Source: DATHTC01 sp963746805
GTDB lineage: Bacteria; Actinomycetota; Thermoleophilia; Gaiellales; Gaiellaceae
Direction: 5' to 3'
Length of the DNA stretch: 64,000 nt
NCBI GenBank assembly: GCA_963746805.1
Contig: CAVVCQ010000008.1
Location: 1,240,001-1,304,000, forward strand
Numbering within the stretch: position 1 is the first letter of the stretch; the number at the start of each line of letters is the position of its first letter. The notes beneath the pieces are model-generated. The model was given only the letters and a program-made list of their open reading frames with translations, did not search any database and was not told where the DNA came from. Made by a program: the position numbers and the translations under genes. Positions 19,546 through 27,212 of the stretch are shown here, piece by piece.

Positions 19546-20093
19546 CCGAGGCCGTCTCGACGACGCTGGCGATCCTCGCGATCGCAGTCCAGGTCGTCCT
19601 CGTCGCGTTCCTCGGGCTCGTCGTGCTCGCGCCGGTGTGGAATGCCGCCAGGCGCGGACGGGACGGGGTGCGACGCTTCCTCGACGGCGCCGAGCTCGCG
19701 CTCGCGTGGGTGATCGCCCTCGTCGCGACGCTCGGCAGCCTCTACTTCTCCGAGGTCGCGGACTTCATCCCGTGCCGCCTCTGCTGGTTCCAGCGCATCG
19801 CCATGTACCCGCTCGCGCTGATCCTGTTCCTCGCGGTGATCGCGCGGGACCGCCGCGGCGCCTACTACGCCGTCGCCCTGCCGGTGGTCGGCGCCGTGAT
19901 CTCGCTCTGGCACCTCTACATCGAGGCGAATCCGGAGAAGGAGAGCCCTGCGTGCCGCATCGGCGCGCCGTGCTCGACGAAGTGGATCGACGAGTTCGGC
20001 TACGTGACGATCCCGATGCTCGCGCTGACGGCGTTCGCGGCGATCGCGACGCTGCTCGTGCTCGCGCTGCGGCCCCCGCGATCCGACGGATAA
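19542..20093 (+). CDS. DsbB/BdbC-type disulfide oxidoreductase
   Basis: A protein of about 183 residues with four membrane segments and two cysteine pairs: FIPCRLCWFQR after the first helices and ACRIGAPCSTKWID in the second periplasmic loop. This is the DsbB pattern, in which the enzyme reoxidises DsbA and passes electrons to quinone. WFQRIAMYPLALILF and ISLWHLYIEANPEKESPACRIG match the BdbC/DsbB family rather than VKOR. It starts at TTG 19542 overlapping the DsbA stop, so the pair is translationally coupled and presumably functions together. Confidence 0.88.
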   Translation: MTEAVSTTLAILAIAVQVVLVAFLGLVVLAPVWNAARRGRDGVRRFLDGAELALAWVIALVATLGSLYFSEVADFIPCRLCWFQRIAMYPLALILFLAVIARDRRGAYYAVALPVVGAVISLWHLYIEANPEKESPACRIGAPCSTKWIDEFGYVTIPMLALTAFAAIATLLVLALRPPRSDG

Positions 20094-20104
20094 GCTCTGC
20101 TTAT
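20090..20104 (+). promoter_or_regulatory. ATAA-N7-TTAT dyad over the LysR start (putative autoregulatory site)
   Basis: ATAAGCTCTGCTTAT is a perfect dyad with 6-base arms. It spans the DsbB stop (20091-20093) and the first two bases of the LysR ATG. ATAA-N7-TTAT is the site described for the LysR-type regulator CcpC of Bacillus. AT-rich dyads like this should be rare by chance in such GC-rich DNA, and a second one lies before the flavoprotein/fumarase operon at 27634. Confidence 0.5.
20091..20096 (+). promoter_or_regulatory. -10 box TAAGCT of the LysR gene
   Basis: TAAGCT ends 6 bases before ATG 20103 with no Shine-Dalgarno. It lies inside the ATAA-N7-TTAT dyad, so a regulator bound there would cover the promoter. 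Confidence 0.45.
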
Positions 20105-20996
20105 GGATACGCGTCAGCTCGCCGCCTTCTGCGCGGTCGTGGAGCTGCGCAGCTTCTCGCAGGCGGCGGAGCGGCTGGGCGTCTCGCAACCGGCCGTGAG
20201 CCTGCAGATCCGGTCGCTCGAGCAGCGAATCGGACGCCAGCTCCTCGACCGCTCCGGCCGCCGCGTCGAGCCGACCGAGGCCGGGCTCGCGCTGTACCGC
20301 GGGGCGCAGAAGCTGCTCGCGCTCGAGGAGCAGGTGCTCGACCAGGTCGCGTCCGACGCCGGCGGCGAGCTGCGTGGGCGGCTCGAGCTCGGCGCCTCCT
20401 CCGGGCCCGGTGAGACCGTGCTGCCGGTGCTCCTCTGCGAGTTCCAGCAGCGGAACCCGGAGGTGCGCGTCATGCTCGCTGTCTCCGACACGCAGACCGT
20501 CGTCGAGCGCGTCGCGCGGCGCGAGCTCGAGCTCGGGATCGTCGGCGCGGCGAGGCGGCACCGGTCGGTGTCCTTCGAGCCGTTCTTCCGCGACGAGGTC
20601 GTGCTCGCGTGCCCGCCGGCACATCCGTTCGCGGGGCGGACGATCCCGCTCGACGAGCTCCGCCCGGAGCCGCTGATCCTGATGCAGGAGGGCGCGGGCG
20701 TCCGGCAGGTGATCGAGGACGAGCTGCGGACCGTCGGCGTCCGGCTCCGCGACCTCGAGGTGCCGCTCGAGCTCGGCCTGCAGGAGTCGGTGCGGAGCGC
20801 CGTGCGGGCCGGCTTCGGCGTCGCTTTCATCTCGCGGACGGCGATCGAGGCCGACCTCGCGTCCGGGGCGATCGCCGAGGCTCGCGTCGAGGGGCTCGAG
20901 CCGGTGCGGGAGATCTCGCTCGTGCGCGCGGCCGGGCGCACCAGCACGCGGATCGCGCAGGCGTTCGTCGCCTTCGCGCGCGAGCGCCTCGCGTGA
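20103..20996 (+). CDS. LysR-family transcriptional regulator
   Basis: A 297-residue LTTR. The N-terminal winged helix-turn-helix is clear (MDTRQLAAFCAVVELRSFSQ, AAERLGVSQPAVSLQIRSLE, residues 1-60), then the linker helix and a periplasmic-binding-like effector domain: LELGASSGPGETVLPVLLCEF, GIVGAARRHRSVSFEPFF, ACPPAHPF, GVRQVIEDEL, VRAGFGVAFISRTAIEADL. A dyad of the CcpC type overlaps its own start, suggesting autorepression, and another precedes the fumarase/sulfur operon. CysB/CbbR-like regulators share this architecture, so the effector (citrate, a sulfur compound or other) cannot be told from sequence. Confidence 0.9.
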   Translation: MDTRQLAAFCAVVELRSFSQAAERLGVSQPAVSLQIRSLEQRIGRQLLDRSGRRVEPTEAGLALYRGAQKLLALEEQVLDQVASDAGGELRGRLELGASSGPGETVLPVLLCEFQQRNPEVRVMLAVSDTQTVVERVARRELELGIVGAARRHRSVSFEPFFRDEVVLACPPAHPFAGRTIPLDELRPEPLILMQEGAGVRQVIEDELRTVGVRLRDLEVPLELGLQESVRSAVRAGFGVAFISRTAIEADLASGAIAEARVEGLEPVREISLVRAAGRTSTRIAQAFVAFARERLA

Positions 20997-21991
20997 GCGT
21001 CGTCCGCTTCGGCGCGGGCACCTTCGCGGAGCTCCCGGCCGTGCTCGCGGAGGTGGGCGTCCGTCGCCCCGTGCTCGTCACGACGGAGCGCTGGGCGGAT
21101 CTCGTCGACGAACAGGTCGCGGTCGCGCGGTTCGTCGGCGTCCGTCCGCACGTGCCGGCCGAGACCGTCGAGGAGGCGACGGCGACCGCGAACGCCGCGC
21201 AGGCCGACGCGGTCCTCGCGATCGGAGGCGGGAGCGCGGTCGACACGGCGAAGGCGGTGTCCGCGCGGCTCGAACTCCCGGTCGTGGCCGTGCCGACGAC
21301 GTACGCCGGGGCCGAGTGGACGCCGTACTTCGGGATCCGGGACGAGGCCACGCGGCGGAAGTCCGGCGGCAGCGGTGCGACGACGGTCGCGGCGATCTAC
21401 GACCCGGAGCTGACGCTCGGCCTTCCGCGCGACGTCACCGTCGGCACTGCGATGAACGCGCTCGCCCACTGCGCCGAGGCGTACTACGCCCTCGAGCGAG
21501 GGCCGCGTGCCGAGCGCCACGCGTACGCCGGGGCCCGTGCGATCTCGTACGCGCTTCCCCTCGTGGTCGAGCAGCCGCACGACGTCTACCTTCGCGCGCG
21601 GCTCCTGGAGGGCGCCTTTCGCGCCGCGCAGGCGCTGGCGGAAGGCGGCCTCGCGCTCGCGCACGCGATGGCGCAGGCGATCGGGGGCCGTTACGGCGCG
21701 CCGCACGGGGCGGCGAACGCGATCGTGCTCGCGCCCGCGCTGGCCTTCAACGCAGATGCCGTGCCGAAGGCGGTTGCGGCGTTCGGCGAGGCGATCCGCG
21801 CCGACGATCCGGTATCGGGAGTGACGGAGCTCGCACGTCTCGGGGGACCGCAGCGCCTGCGCGACCTCGGCGTCGTCGAGGGCGACCTCGGCGAGCTCGC
21901 GGCCGAGGCCGCGGCCCGCGCCGGGGCCAGGGCGAACCCGCGAGCGGCGACGCCTGAGGACGTGGAGGTGCTCTACCGCGAGGTCTGGTAG
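20993..21991 (+). CDS. Iron-containing alcohol dehydrogenase family, maleylacetate reductase-like
   Basis: A 332-residue NAD(P)-dependent enzyme. The cofactor-binding region is ADAVLAIGGGSAVDTAKAVSARL, followed by VVAVPTTYAGAEWTPYFG. Metal-region histidines lie in MNALAHCAEAYYA and LAHAMAQAIGGRYGAPHGAANAIVLAP. Length and the TYAGAEWTP segment fit maleylacetate reductases, which act at the end of chlorocatechol/resorcinol degradation, but no ring-cleavage genes are near, so the substrate is uncertain. GTG 20993 overlaps the LysR stop as GTGA. The stop abuts that of the convergent ABC permease with no gap. Confidence 0.82.
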   Translation: MSVVRFGAGTFAELPAVLAEVGVRRPVLVTTERWADLVDEQVAVARFVGVRPHVPAETVEEATATANAAQADAVLAIGGGSAVDTAKAVSARLELPVVAVPTTYAGAEWTPYFGIRDEATRRKSGGSGATTVAAIYDPELTLGLPRDVTVGTAMNALAHCAEAYYALERGPRAERHAYAGARAISYALPLVVEQPHDVYLRARLLEGAFRAAQALAEGGLALAHAMAQAIGGRYGAPHGAANAIVLAPALAFNADAVPKAVAAFGEAIRADDPVSGVTELARLGGPQRLRDLGVVEGDLGELAAEAAARAGARANPRAATPEDVEVLYREVW

Positions 21992-22720
21992 TCACCGGAA
22001 CCGCTCTCCCTCGTCGCGCCGGTAGCCCCACAGGGCGAGCAGGCCGAAGGCGACGGTCCAGGCGACGAGCGCCGCCGGCGCCCACCACGGCCAGCGCCCG
22101 CCCTCGGCCGCCGCCCAGACGGTCTCGGCCCACGGACGCGTGGGGACGGCGCGCGAGAGCGTGTCGAGTCGCTCCGGGAGGTACCGGCCTCCCGTCCAGA
22201 GGCCGCCGAGGACCACGAGGGGCAGGAAGATCAGGTTCGCGATCGGCACTGCGGCGCGCGGCGGTGACCAGTAGCCGAGCGCGATACCGAGGAGCGAGAA
22301 CGGCACGGCGCCGAACGTCAGCACCGTGATCAGCGCGAGCCAGCGCGTCGTCGACAGCGACGCGTCGGTGGTGACGAGGGCCGTGGCGACGAGAAGGATC
22401 GTCGCGGCGACGGCGAAGCCGACGGCCGCTGCCACGCGGGCGGCCATGCGCGCGGCGGGGGAGCCCGGCAGGCTTCGAACGAACGCCTCCCACGGGTAGC
22501 CGCGCTCGATCGCGATGCCCGCTCCGAACTGGAAGACCGCGACGCCGAGCACGGCCATGGCGGCGAAGCCCGCGAGCGCGCCCTCGGACTCGTCCTCCGT
22601 CCTCCCGGCCGCGAACAGGAGGAAGAGCACCGACGGGAGCAGCAGCGTCGGGATGCTGAAGCTCGGCAGCCGGAGAAGCTCCAGGGCTCCCGCGCGGAGG
22701 TGGGCGGCGAAGAGCCTCAT
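21992..22720 (-). CDS. ABC-2 type transporter permease of the LAP (azoline peptide) operon
   Basis: A 242-residue integral membrane protein with about six hydrophobic segments (LLLPSVLFLLFAAGRTE, FAAMAVLGVAVFQFGAGIAIERGYPWEAFVRSLPGS, VGFAVAATILLVATALV and others), typical of ABC-2 permeases. It is the last gene of the minus-strand azoline-peptide operon, and its ATG overlaps the ATPase stop as ATGA. By analogy with SagH/SagI of streptolysin S, it would form the pore that exports the modified peptide or confers self-immunity. Only one permease is present, so it may homodimerise. Confidence 0.82.
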   Translation of the reverse strand: MRLFAAHLRAGALELLRLPSFSIPTLLLPSVLFLLFAAGRTEDESEGALAGFAAMAVLGVAVFQFGAGIAIERGYPWEAFVRSLPGSPAARMAARVAAAVGFAVAATILLVATALVTTDASLSTTRWLALITVLTFGAVPFSLLGIALGYWSPPRAAVPIANLIFLPLVVLGGLWTGGRYLPERLDTLSRAVPTRPWAETVWAAAEGGRWPWWAPAALVAWTVAFGLLALWGYRRDEGERFR

Positions 22721-23424
22721 CGCGTGAGCGCGAGGAACGCGTCCTCGAGCGTGCGGTCGGCGTGGCCGCGGATGTCGTCGACGGTGCCCGTCGCCACGAT
22801 CCTGCCGAGGTGGATGACAGCGATGCGCGAGGCGAGCGCCTCGGCCTCCTCGAGCGAGTGGGTCGTGAGCAGGACGGAGCCGCCGGCCGCGGAGAACTCG
22901 CGCACGCGCGACCAGATCGCGCGTCGGGACTCGACGTCGAGCCCGGTCGTCGGCTCGTCGAGCAGCACCGCCCGGGGCCGTCCCGCGAAGGCGAGCGCGA
23001 GCGCGAGTCGACGGCGCTCGCCGGTCGAGAGCCCGCCCGCCTGACGTCCCGAGAGGCCCGCGAGCCCGAAGCGGTCGACCAGTGCCTCGAGCGGCGCCGG
23101 CGTCTCGTAGTGCGCTCGGACCAGCGCGATCACCTCGCGTACCCGGAGTGTCGGCGGGAAGGACACCTCCTGGGGCGTCGAGCCGAGCGGCCTGCGCGCG
23201 TCGGGGAGCCGTGGATCGCGGCCGAACACCCGCGCGGTCCCGGCGTCCGGACGGCGGAGGCCGAGCAGGATCCCGACCGCCGTCGTCTTGCCTGCGCCGT
23301 TCGGCCCCAGGAGCGCCAGCACCTCACCCTCGCGGAGCACCAGGTCGACGCCGGCCAGGGCCCGATTCGGGCCGAGGCGCTTCTCGACGCCCGCGAGCTC
23401 AGCGGGCAGCGGCATCGCCCGCAT
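22717..23424 (-). CDS. ABC transporter ATPase of the LAP operon
   Basis: A 235-residue ATPase: Walker A LALLGPNGAGKTTAVGILLG near residue 40, Q-loop GSTPQEVSFPP, signature LSTGERRRLALALA, Walker B RAVLLDEPTTGLD and H-switch VLLTTHSLEEAEAL. It fits the drug/peptide-export (CcmA/SagG-like) subgroup. The start ATG lies 26 bases inside the upstream CPBP protease frame, and its end overlaps the permease, so it is embedded in the coupled operon. The likely role is powering export of, or immunity to, the thiazole/oxazole peptide. Confidence 0.88.
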   Translation of the reverse strand: MRAMPLPAELAGVEKRLGPNRALAGVDLVLREGEVLALLGPNGAGKTTAVGILLGLRRPDAGTARVFGRDPRLPDARRPLGSTPQEVSFPPTLRVREVIALVRAHYETPAPLEALVDRFGLAGLSGRQAGGLSTGERRRLALALAFAGRPRAVLLDEPTTGLDVESRRAIWSRVREFSAAGGSVLLTTHSLEEAEALASRIAVIHLGRIVATGTVDDIRGHADRTLEDAFLALTR

Positions 23425-23933
23425 CGTATGGCGGCAATCGCGCGCCGCCTATTGGCCAAAACGGACGATGGTTGGCCGCGACGAGGGCGTTGTAGGCGCC
23501 GTGTGCGGCAACGGCGGCCGCGAAGCTGCCCGTGGCGAGGAAGACGCCGCCGAACGCGGTCCCCGTGACGAGGTGGACCGCGGCCCTCGGGTCCTTGTCG
23601 GGGCCAGTGCGAGAGGGCGAACGCGACCGTCGTGAGCGAGAGCGCTGCGGCCGCGCCGAACGCAGCGGTCAGGAGCCCGAGGAGGCAGAGGCGCCACAGG
23701 GCCTCCTCGTACGCGGCCCGCGCGGCGACGTAGATGATCCGCGCCGCGACGCCGGGTGTGCGAACCGTCACCCGCGCCGAGCCGGAGAGCACGACGTAGA
23801 GGCCGACGCCGACGACGAGGCCGAGCACGAAGGGCGCGTCGCCGGCGTCGACGAGCGGCTCGGGGCGCGGCACGACGGCCGCCCCGGCCAGGGCCGCCAG
23901 CGACCACGCGACGATCCGGTTCCGCGCGCTCAC
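23399..23933 (-). CDS. CPBP-family intramembrane metalloprotease of the LAP operon (one frameshift)
   Basis: About 177 residues, mostly membrane helices. CPBP (Rce1/Abi) motifs are present: AAYEEALWRLCLLG (the EExxxR motif), VAFALSHWP (FxxxH), and after the frameshift HLVTGTAFGGVFLATG plus VAAHGAYNALVA (HxxxN). An extra C near 23606 breaks the frame between the second and third motifs; correction carries the protein to a stop at 23399. In streptolysin-type clusters the CPBP member SagE is linked to leader removal and immunity. A similar dual role is inferred here. It overlaps both flanking genes. Confidence 0.75.
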
Positions 23934-24727
23934 GCGGGTCGCCCCACGGCGAAGAGGTAGAGCGCCGACTCGTTCACGCCGTCGACGCCGAGCAGACGCT
24001 CGACGCGCCGGTCGTAGAACCCACCGATCGGGAGCGCCGCCAGGTCGAGGGCCGCCGCGGCGAGGAGCAGGTTCTGCCCGAGGTGGCCGGCCTCGAGCAA
24101 CGTGAAGCGGTAGCCGCGGAGCCCGTACTTGAACCGCGAGCGCCAGAACACACCCGTGACGGCGACGAGGAGCGCGGCCGAGTCGAGGAGCTCGTCGTAG
24201 GGGCTCAACGGTCTCTCGTGCTCGGTCGACGGCATCTTCTCGAGCGCCCGCCGGAGCGGGTCGGCGTGGTGGAGGCCTGGCTCCAGGTCCTCGACGCGGC
24301 TCGTAAGGACATAGAGCTCGAGGGGGTAGAGCGCGCCGCCGGACGGCACTGCACGGAAGGAGGTGCCGTCCGCGCTCGAGGTGACGCCGTACGCGGCGTC
24401 GAGGAGTGCGGCGACCTCGCCGAGCGTGACGTGGCCGGGGCCGAACGCGCGCGCCGACCGCCGTCGCTCCACAGCGTCGGCGAGCGGAACCGGCGGAAGC
24501 GAAACCGACGGAAGCGGGACCGACGCGCGCGTCAGGCTGCGGAGAACGGCGCGCGTCGTGCTCGCCACCAGCTCCGGGCTCCGAGCCAGGAGCGCCAGCC
24601 CGCGCGTGCGATGGTCGACGGCGAACGGCGAGAGGCGCGACGCCTCGTGGAACAGCTCGGCCGGATCGCCTTCGTCGGGCGTGCCGTAGACCCAGCCGGC
24701 CCAGGGAACGGTCCGCGTCCGGGTCAC
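23930..24727 (-). CDS. SagB-type azoline dehydrogenase (nitroreductase family)
   Basis: A 265-residue FMN-dependent oxidoreductase. Blocks include ADAVERRRSARAFGPGHVTLGEVAALLDAAYG, FRAVPSGGALYPLELYVL (the SagB hallmark SxGxxYP region), and YRFTLLEAGHLGQNLLLAAAALDLAALPIGGFYD near the C-terminus. SagB enzymes oxidise thiazolines/oxazolines formed by YcaO to aromatic azoles. The N-terminal segment GWVYGTPDEGDPAELFHEASRLSP is the usual SagB leader region. GTG 24727 overlaps the YcaO stop as GTGA. Its presence means the final product should carry thiazoles/oxazoles, not only azolines. Confidence 0.88.
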   Translation of the reverse strand: MTRTRTVPWAGWVYGTPDEGDPAELFHEASRLSPFAVDHRTRGLALLARSPELVASTTRAVLRSLTRASVPLPSVSLPPVPLADAVERRRSARAFGPGHVTLGEVAALLDAAYGVTSSADGTSFRAVPSGGALYPLELYVLTSRVEDLEPGLHHADPLRRALEKMPSTEHERPLSPYDELLDSAALLVAVTGVFWRSRFKYGLRGYRFTLLEAGHLGQNLLLAAAALDLAALPIGGFYDRRVERLLGVDGVNESALYLFAVGRPA

Positions 24728-26034
24728 GGGAACGGGTGTGGGTCGGGGTTGAGCTCGGCGACGTCGAGCGGCCGGTCGAGCAGTCCCGCCTCGACCGGGG
24801 CGTCGTACAGGCGGCGGCCGCCGAGGTACCGGATGCCGTGCACGACGTCGAGCCCGCAGAGCTCCGGCACGACCGCGCGTGCGACCCACAGGCCGGCTTC
24901 GCGGATGTCGGGAGCTGTCACGTCGACCGCGTAGGCGGAGAGGCCACGGCGCGCGAGTCGGCGGCAGATCGCCTCGACGCGGCTCCAGGCGTCGTCGCCC
25001 TCGAGCGGTTGGATCTGCTCCACCCGCTGCCGGTCCGCGGAGGAGTCGAGGAACGCCGCACGTCCGACGCGGCCCGGATCCGCCCACCAGAGCACGTGCT
25101 GCTCGAAGCTCTGGATCTCCCATTCCGAGAACGGCTCGTCGAGCGCGTGCTCGGAGCCGCTGTCCCGCGCCCAGCGCCGCACCGCGAACGCCTCGCCGAG
25201 CGCCTTCCACCACGCCTCGCCGACGCTCGGCGAGGCGGCGGCGCCGACGCCGAGTGCCCCGTGCTCGGACGGAGGACCGTGGACGACCCCGAGCGCGACC
25301 GGGACGTCGAGGAAGCACGAGCAGTCGACTGCCGCGTAGCCCAGACCCGTCGGGGCGAAGTAACGCTCGTCCAGCGCGAGCAGCTCTGCATCGCCGCCCC
25401 AGTCCAGCAGCGGCAGCGAGAGGCGGTTCGACCAGACGAGCATGAACGCGTCGCGCTCCACGAGCTCGAGCAGCCCGGCGAGGACGGCGTCGTCGAACGT
25501 CCGGCCGCAGGCGAGGCCGTTGCTGGTCGGCACGGCGACGTGCGGATCGCCCGCCGGCGCCTCGAGGAAGGCGAGCTGGGCGGGAAGTAGCACCGGGACG
25601 CCGTCCGGGAGGGAGAGCCCGTCGACCCAGGCGAGTTCCGTGTCGGAGCGCAGAGGGACGAGCGGGAAGCCCGGCTGCGCGTACTGGCGCTCGTGGCAGA
25701 GGGCGAACCGCTCCGGCCGGACGGCCTTGGGCCCGAGCCGGTCCGCGCTGCCTTGCACGAGTCGCGACTCGGGCACGAACGCCGCGGCGTAGCGTTCCGC
25801 GGCTTCGCCGACCGCCGCCGCGAAGGCCGTGTCGGCGTCGGTCGCGCCGGAGCCGGCGTGATCGACGACGCGATGGCCGACCGTCGGCTCGCCGTCGGCG
25901 AGCAGGCAGCTCACCGTGACGACGCGCGCGTCGTCCGGGCCGTGCATCAGCTCGCCTGCGACGCGCGCGACGCCGGTGTACGGCGAGACGAGCGACCGGA
26001 GCCGCACGAGGTCGTCAGCGGCCGACGAAACCAT
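24724..26034 (-). CDS. YcaO cyclodehydratase (azoline-forming D protein)
   Basis: A 436-residue YcaO protein, the ATP-dependent enzyme that phosphorylates backbone amides so that Cys/Ser/Thr side chains cyclise to azolines. ATP/Mg-binding glutamates are in VGEAAERYAAAF (E77, E80) and GLLELVERDAFMLVW (E190, E193). The C-terminus ends NPDPHPFP, the proline-rich tail typical of cyclodehydratases that work with an E1-like partner. Earlier blocks are VPTSNGLACGRTFDDA and LGVGAAASPSVGEAWWKALGEAF. It overlaps the C-protein gene by 20 bases at its start and SagB at its end. The proline tail and neighbours argue against a thioamide- or amidine-forming YcaO. Confidence 0.92.
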   Translation of the reverse strand: MVSSAADDLVRLRSLVSPYTGVARVAGELMHGPDDARVVTVSCLLADGEPTVGHRVVDHAGSGATDADTAFAAAVGEAAERYAAAFVPESRLVQGSADRLGPKAVRPERFALCHERQYAQPGFPLVPLRSDTELAWVDGLSLPDGVPVLLPAQLAFLEAPAGDPHVAVPTSNGLACGRTFDDAVLAGLLELVERDAFMLVWSNRLSLPLLDWGGDAELLALDERYFAPTGLGYAAVDCSCFLDVPVALGVVHGPPSEHGALGVGAAASPSVGEAWWKALGEAFAVRRWARDSGSEHALDEPFSEWEIQSFEQHVLWWADPGRVGRAAFLDSSADRQRVEQIQPLEGDDAWSRVEAICRRLARRGLSAYAVDVTAPDIREAGLWVARAVVPELCGLDVVHGIRYLGGRRLYDAPVEAGLLDRPLDVAELNPDPHPFP

Positions 26035-26950
26035 CCGAGAACCACGGCGACGGCGGCGCGGCGCCCTCGAGCCCCGAGCAGTCCGGGCAGCGCGGGACGC
26101 GGTAGACCCGGTGCAGGCCGAGCGACAACGGGAACCCGAGCTCGAGCGCGTAGAAGGCGCCGGCGAGGTGGAAGTCGCCGCCGACCGCCCAGCGCACCGC
26201 GAGGAAGGCGGCGAGCGCGCCCACGGCGCGCGTCACGGTCGGAGGCGACGGAAACCGAGCGGGCGTCGCGTCGAGCTCCGCGAGCTCGGCGCGGTACTCG
26301 AGCGACGCGGCCTGCCGGAGCTGGAAACACGTCCGGCAGCAGGTCTCGTCGGGAACGAACAGCGGCCCGAGCGCCGCGAAGCGCCCGTTCGGCGGCAGCA
26401 CCTGCAGCCAGCGGATGCCACGCTCGAGGGCGAGCTCGTTCCAGGCCTCGAGGCGCGGCAGCTCCGCCGGACTCGGTGCGACGACGACCAGATCGAGCGC
26501 TTCACTCGGCCCGTCCCACTCGACCACGACCGGCGGGTGGGCTTCCTCGAGCACGAGCGCGGCGGCGACCTCCGTGGCGAGCCCGCCGTCGCCCACGACG
26601 CCGAGCCGCACCGCACGCAGCCGCTCGGCCGCCTCCGTCGGGGCCAGGTCGAGCGTCGACGCGAGGAACGACGTGGTCTCGCCGCCGTCAGGCGGCCCCT
26701 CCGTCAGCAGCCGGTGCTCGTCGAGCTGCTCGAGGGCCGCCACGATCGCCGACTCCGCATTCGGGCCGAGCCGCGCCACGATCTCGGGGACCGTGCGCCG
26801 ACCGTCGAGCAGTGGCAGCAGTGCCGGGACGAGGCGCTCGGTCGCGGCGCCCTCGAGCACGATCGCGACCCGCCCGTACTCGAGGGCGAATCGGCCCTGG
26901 AGGCGCGCGAGCCGGTACCAGGGCCGCAGCAGAGGCCGGGTGGGGAGCAC
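26015..26950 (-). CDS. LAP cyclodehydratase partner: RiPP recognition element plus E1-like C protein
   Basis: A 311-residue protein with two parts. Residues 1-90 resemble a PqqD-like winged-helix RiPP recognition element (VAIVLEGAATERLVPALLPLLDGRRTVPEIVARLG followed by ESAIVAALEQLDEHRLL), which binds the leader peptide. Residues 110-311 are an E1/ThiF-like domain with a reduced nucleotide motif (LGVVGDGGLATEVAAAL) and a zinc tetracysteine: C205-x2-C208 and C288-x2-C291. Such proteins bring the precursor to YcaO and activate it. They are separate genes here, not the fused TOMM form. The ATG is 4 bases after the precursor stop, with no terminator between. Confidence 0.85.
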   Translation of the reverse strand: MLPTRPLLRPWYRLARLQGRFALEYGRVAIVLEGAATERLVPALLPLLDGRRTVPEIVARLGPNAESAIVAALEQLDEHRLLTEGPPDGGETTSFLASTLDLAPTEAAERLRAVRLGVVGDGGLATEVAAALVLEEAHPPVVVEWDGPSEALDLVVVAPSPAELPRLEAWNELALERGIRWLQVLPPNGRFAALGPLFVPDETCCRTCFQLRQAASLEYRAELAELDATPARFPSPPTVTRAVGALAAFLAVRWAVGGDFHLAGAFYALELGFPLSLGLHRVYRVPRCPDCSGLEGAAPPSPWFSDGFVGR

Positions 26951-26954
26951 GCGC

Positions 26955-27104
26955 CTACCAGCAGATGTAACAGCTCGTGCAGAAGACGATCGTCACCGAG
27001 CACGAGCAGCACGCCGGCTCCTCGTTCGCCGCGTACAGCGCCAACCCCGACGACTTCTCCGTGGCCGTCAGGTCGAGCAGGTCGTCCGTCAACTCCGTGA
27101 ACAT
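26955..27104 (-). CDS. Azoline-peptide (LAP/TOMM) precursor, 49 residues
   Basis: ATG 27104 is fixed by an excellent ribosome site (GGAGGTGA, 5 bases before). The leader of about 31 residues is acidic (FTELTDDLLDLTATEK, ending ALYAANEEPA). The core CCSCSVTIVFCTSCYICW has six Cys, three Ser and two Thr among 18 residues, so 11 positions could be cyclised. The adjacent C protein, YcaO, SagB, protease and exporter genes make precursor identity convincing. The leader/core border is inferred from the NEEPA-CC transition. A longer frame from 27176 lacks a ribosome site and is rejected. I do not recognise this core sequence. Confidence 0.88.
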   Translation of the reverse strand: MFTELTDDLLDLTATEKSSGLALYAANEEPACCSCSVTIVFCTSCYICW

Positions 27105-27109
27105 CCGCG

Positions 27110-27117
27110 TCACCTCC
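27110..27117 (-). promoter_or_regulatory. Strong ribosome binding site GGAGGTGA of the precursor gene
   Basis: Minus-strand GGAGGTGA lies 5 bases before ATG 27104 and is near-perfectly complementary to the 16S rRNA end. It is unusual in a window where many genes lack a site, as expected for a highly translated precursor peptide. Confidence 0.8.
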
Positions 27118-27151
27118 GCGCGTCGCTGGGCATCACGACCACGGTAGGTGT

Positions 27152-27157
27152 TGTCAA
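27152..27157 (-). promoter_or_regulatory. Possible -35 element TTGACA upstream of the LAP operon
   Basis: A consensus TTGACA occurs on the minus strand 48 bases before the precursor ATG, between it and the CBS gene. No convincing -10 is seen at 16-18 bases, so the promoter is only tentative. Confidence 0.3.
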
Positions 27158-27212
27158 CGCCGACGACAAGACGCACATCGGGACGCGTCCGAAGGGACGC
27201 CGGCCGCTGAGG

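Noticed and set aside
20993..21991. Fe-type dehydrogenase as a LAP tailoring enzyme
   Set aside because: It is on the opposite strand, coupled to the LysR gene, and converges with the LAP operon.
26955..27176. Longer 73-residue version of the LAP precursor starting at 27176
   Set aside because: No ribosome site at 27176, whereas GGAGGTGA precedes ATG 27104 and a 49-residue peptide has a normal leader length.
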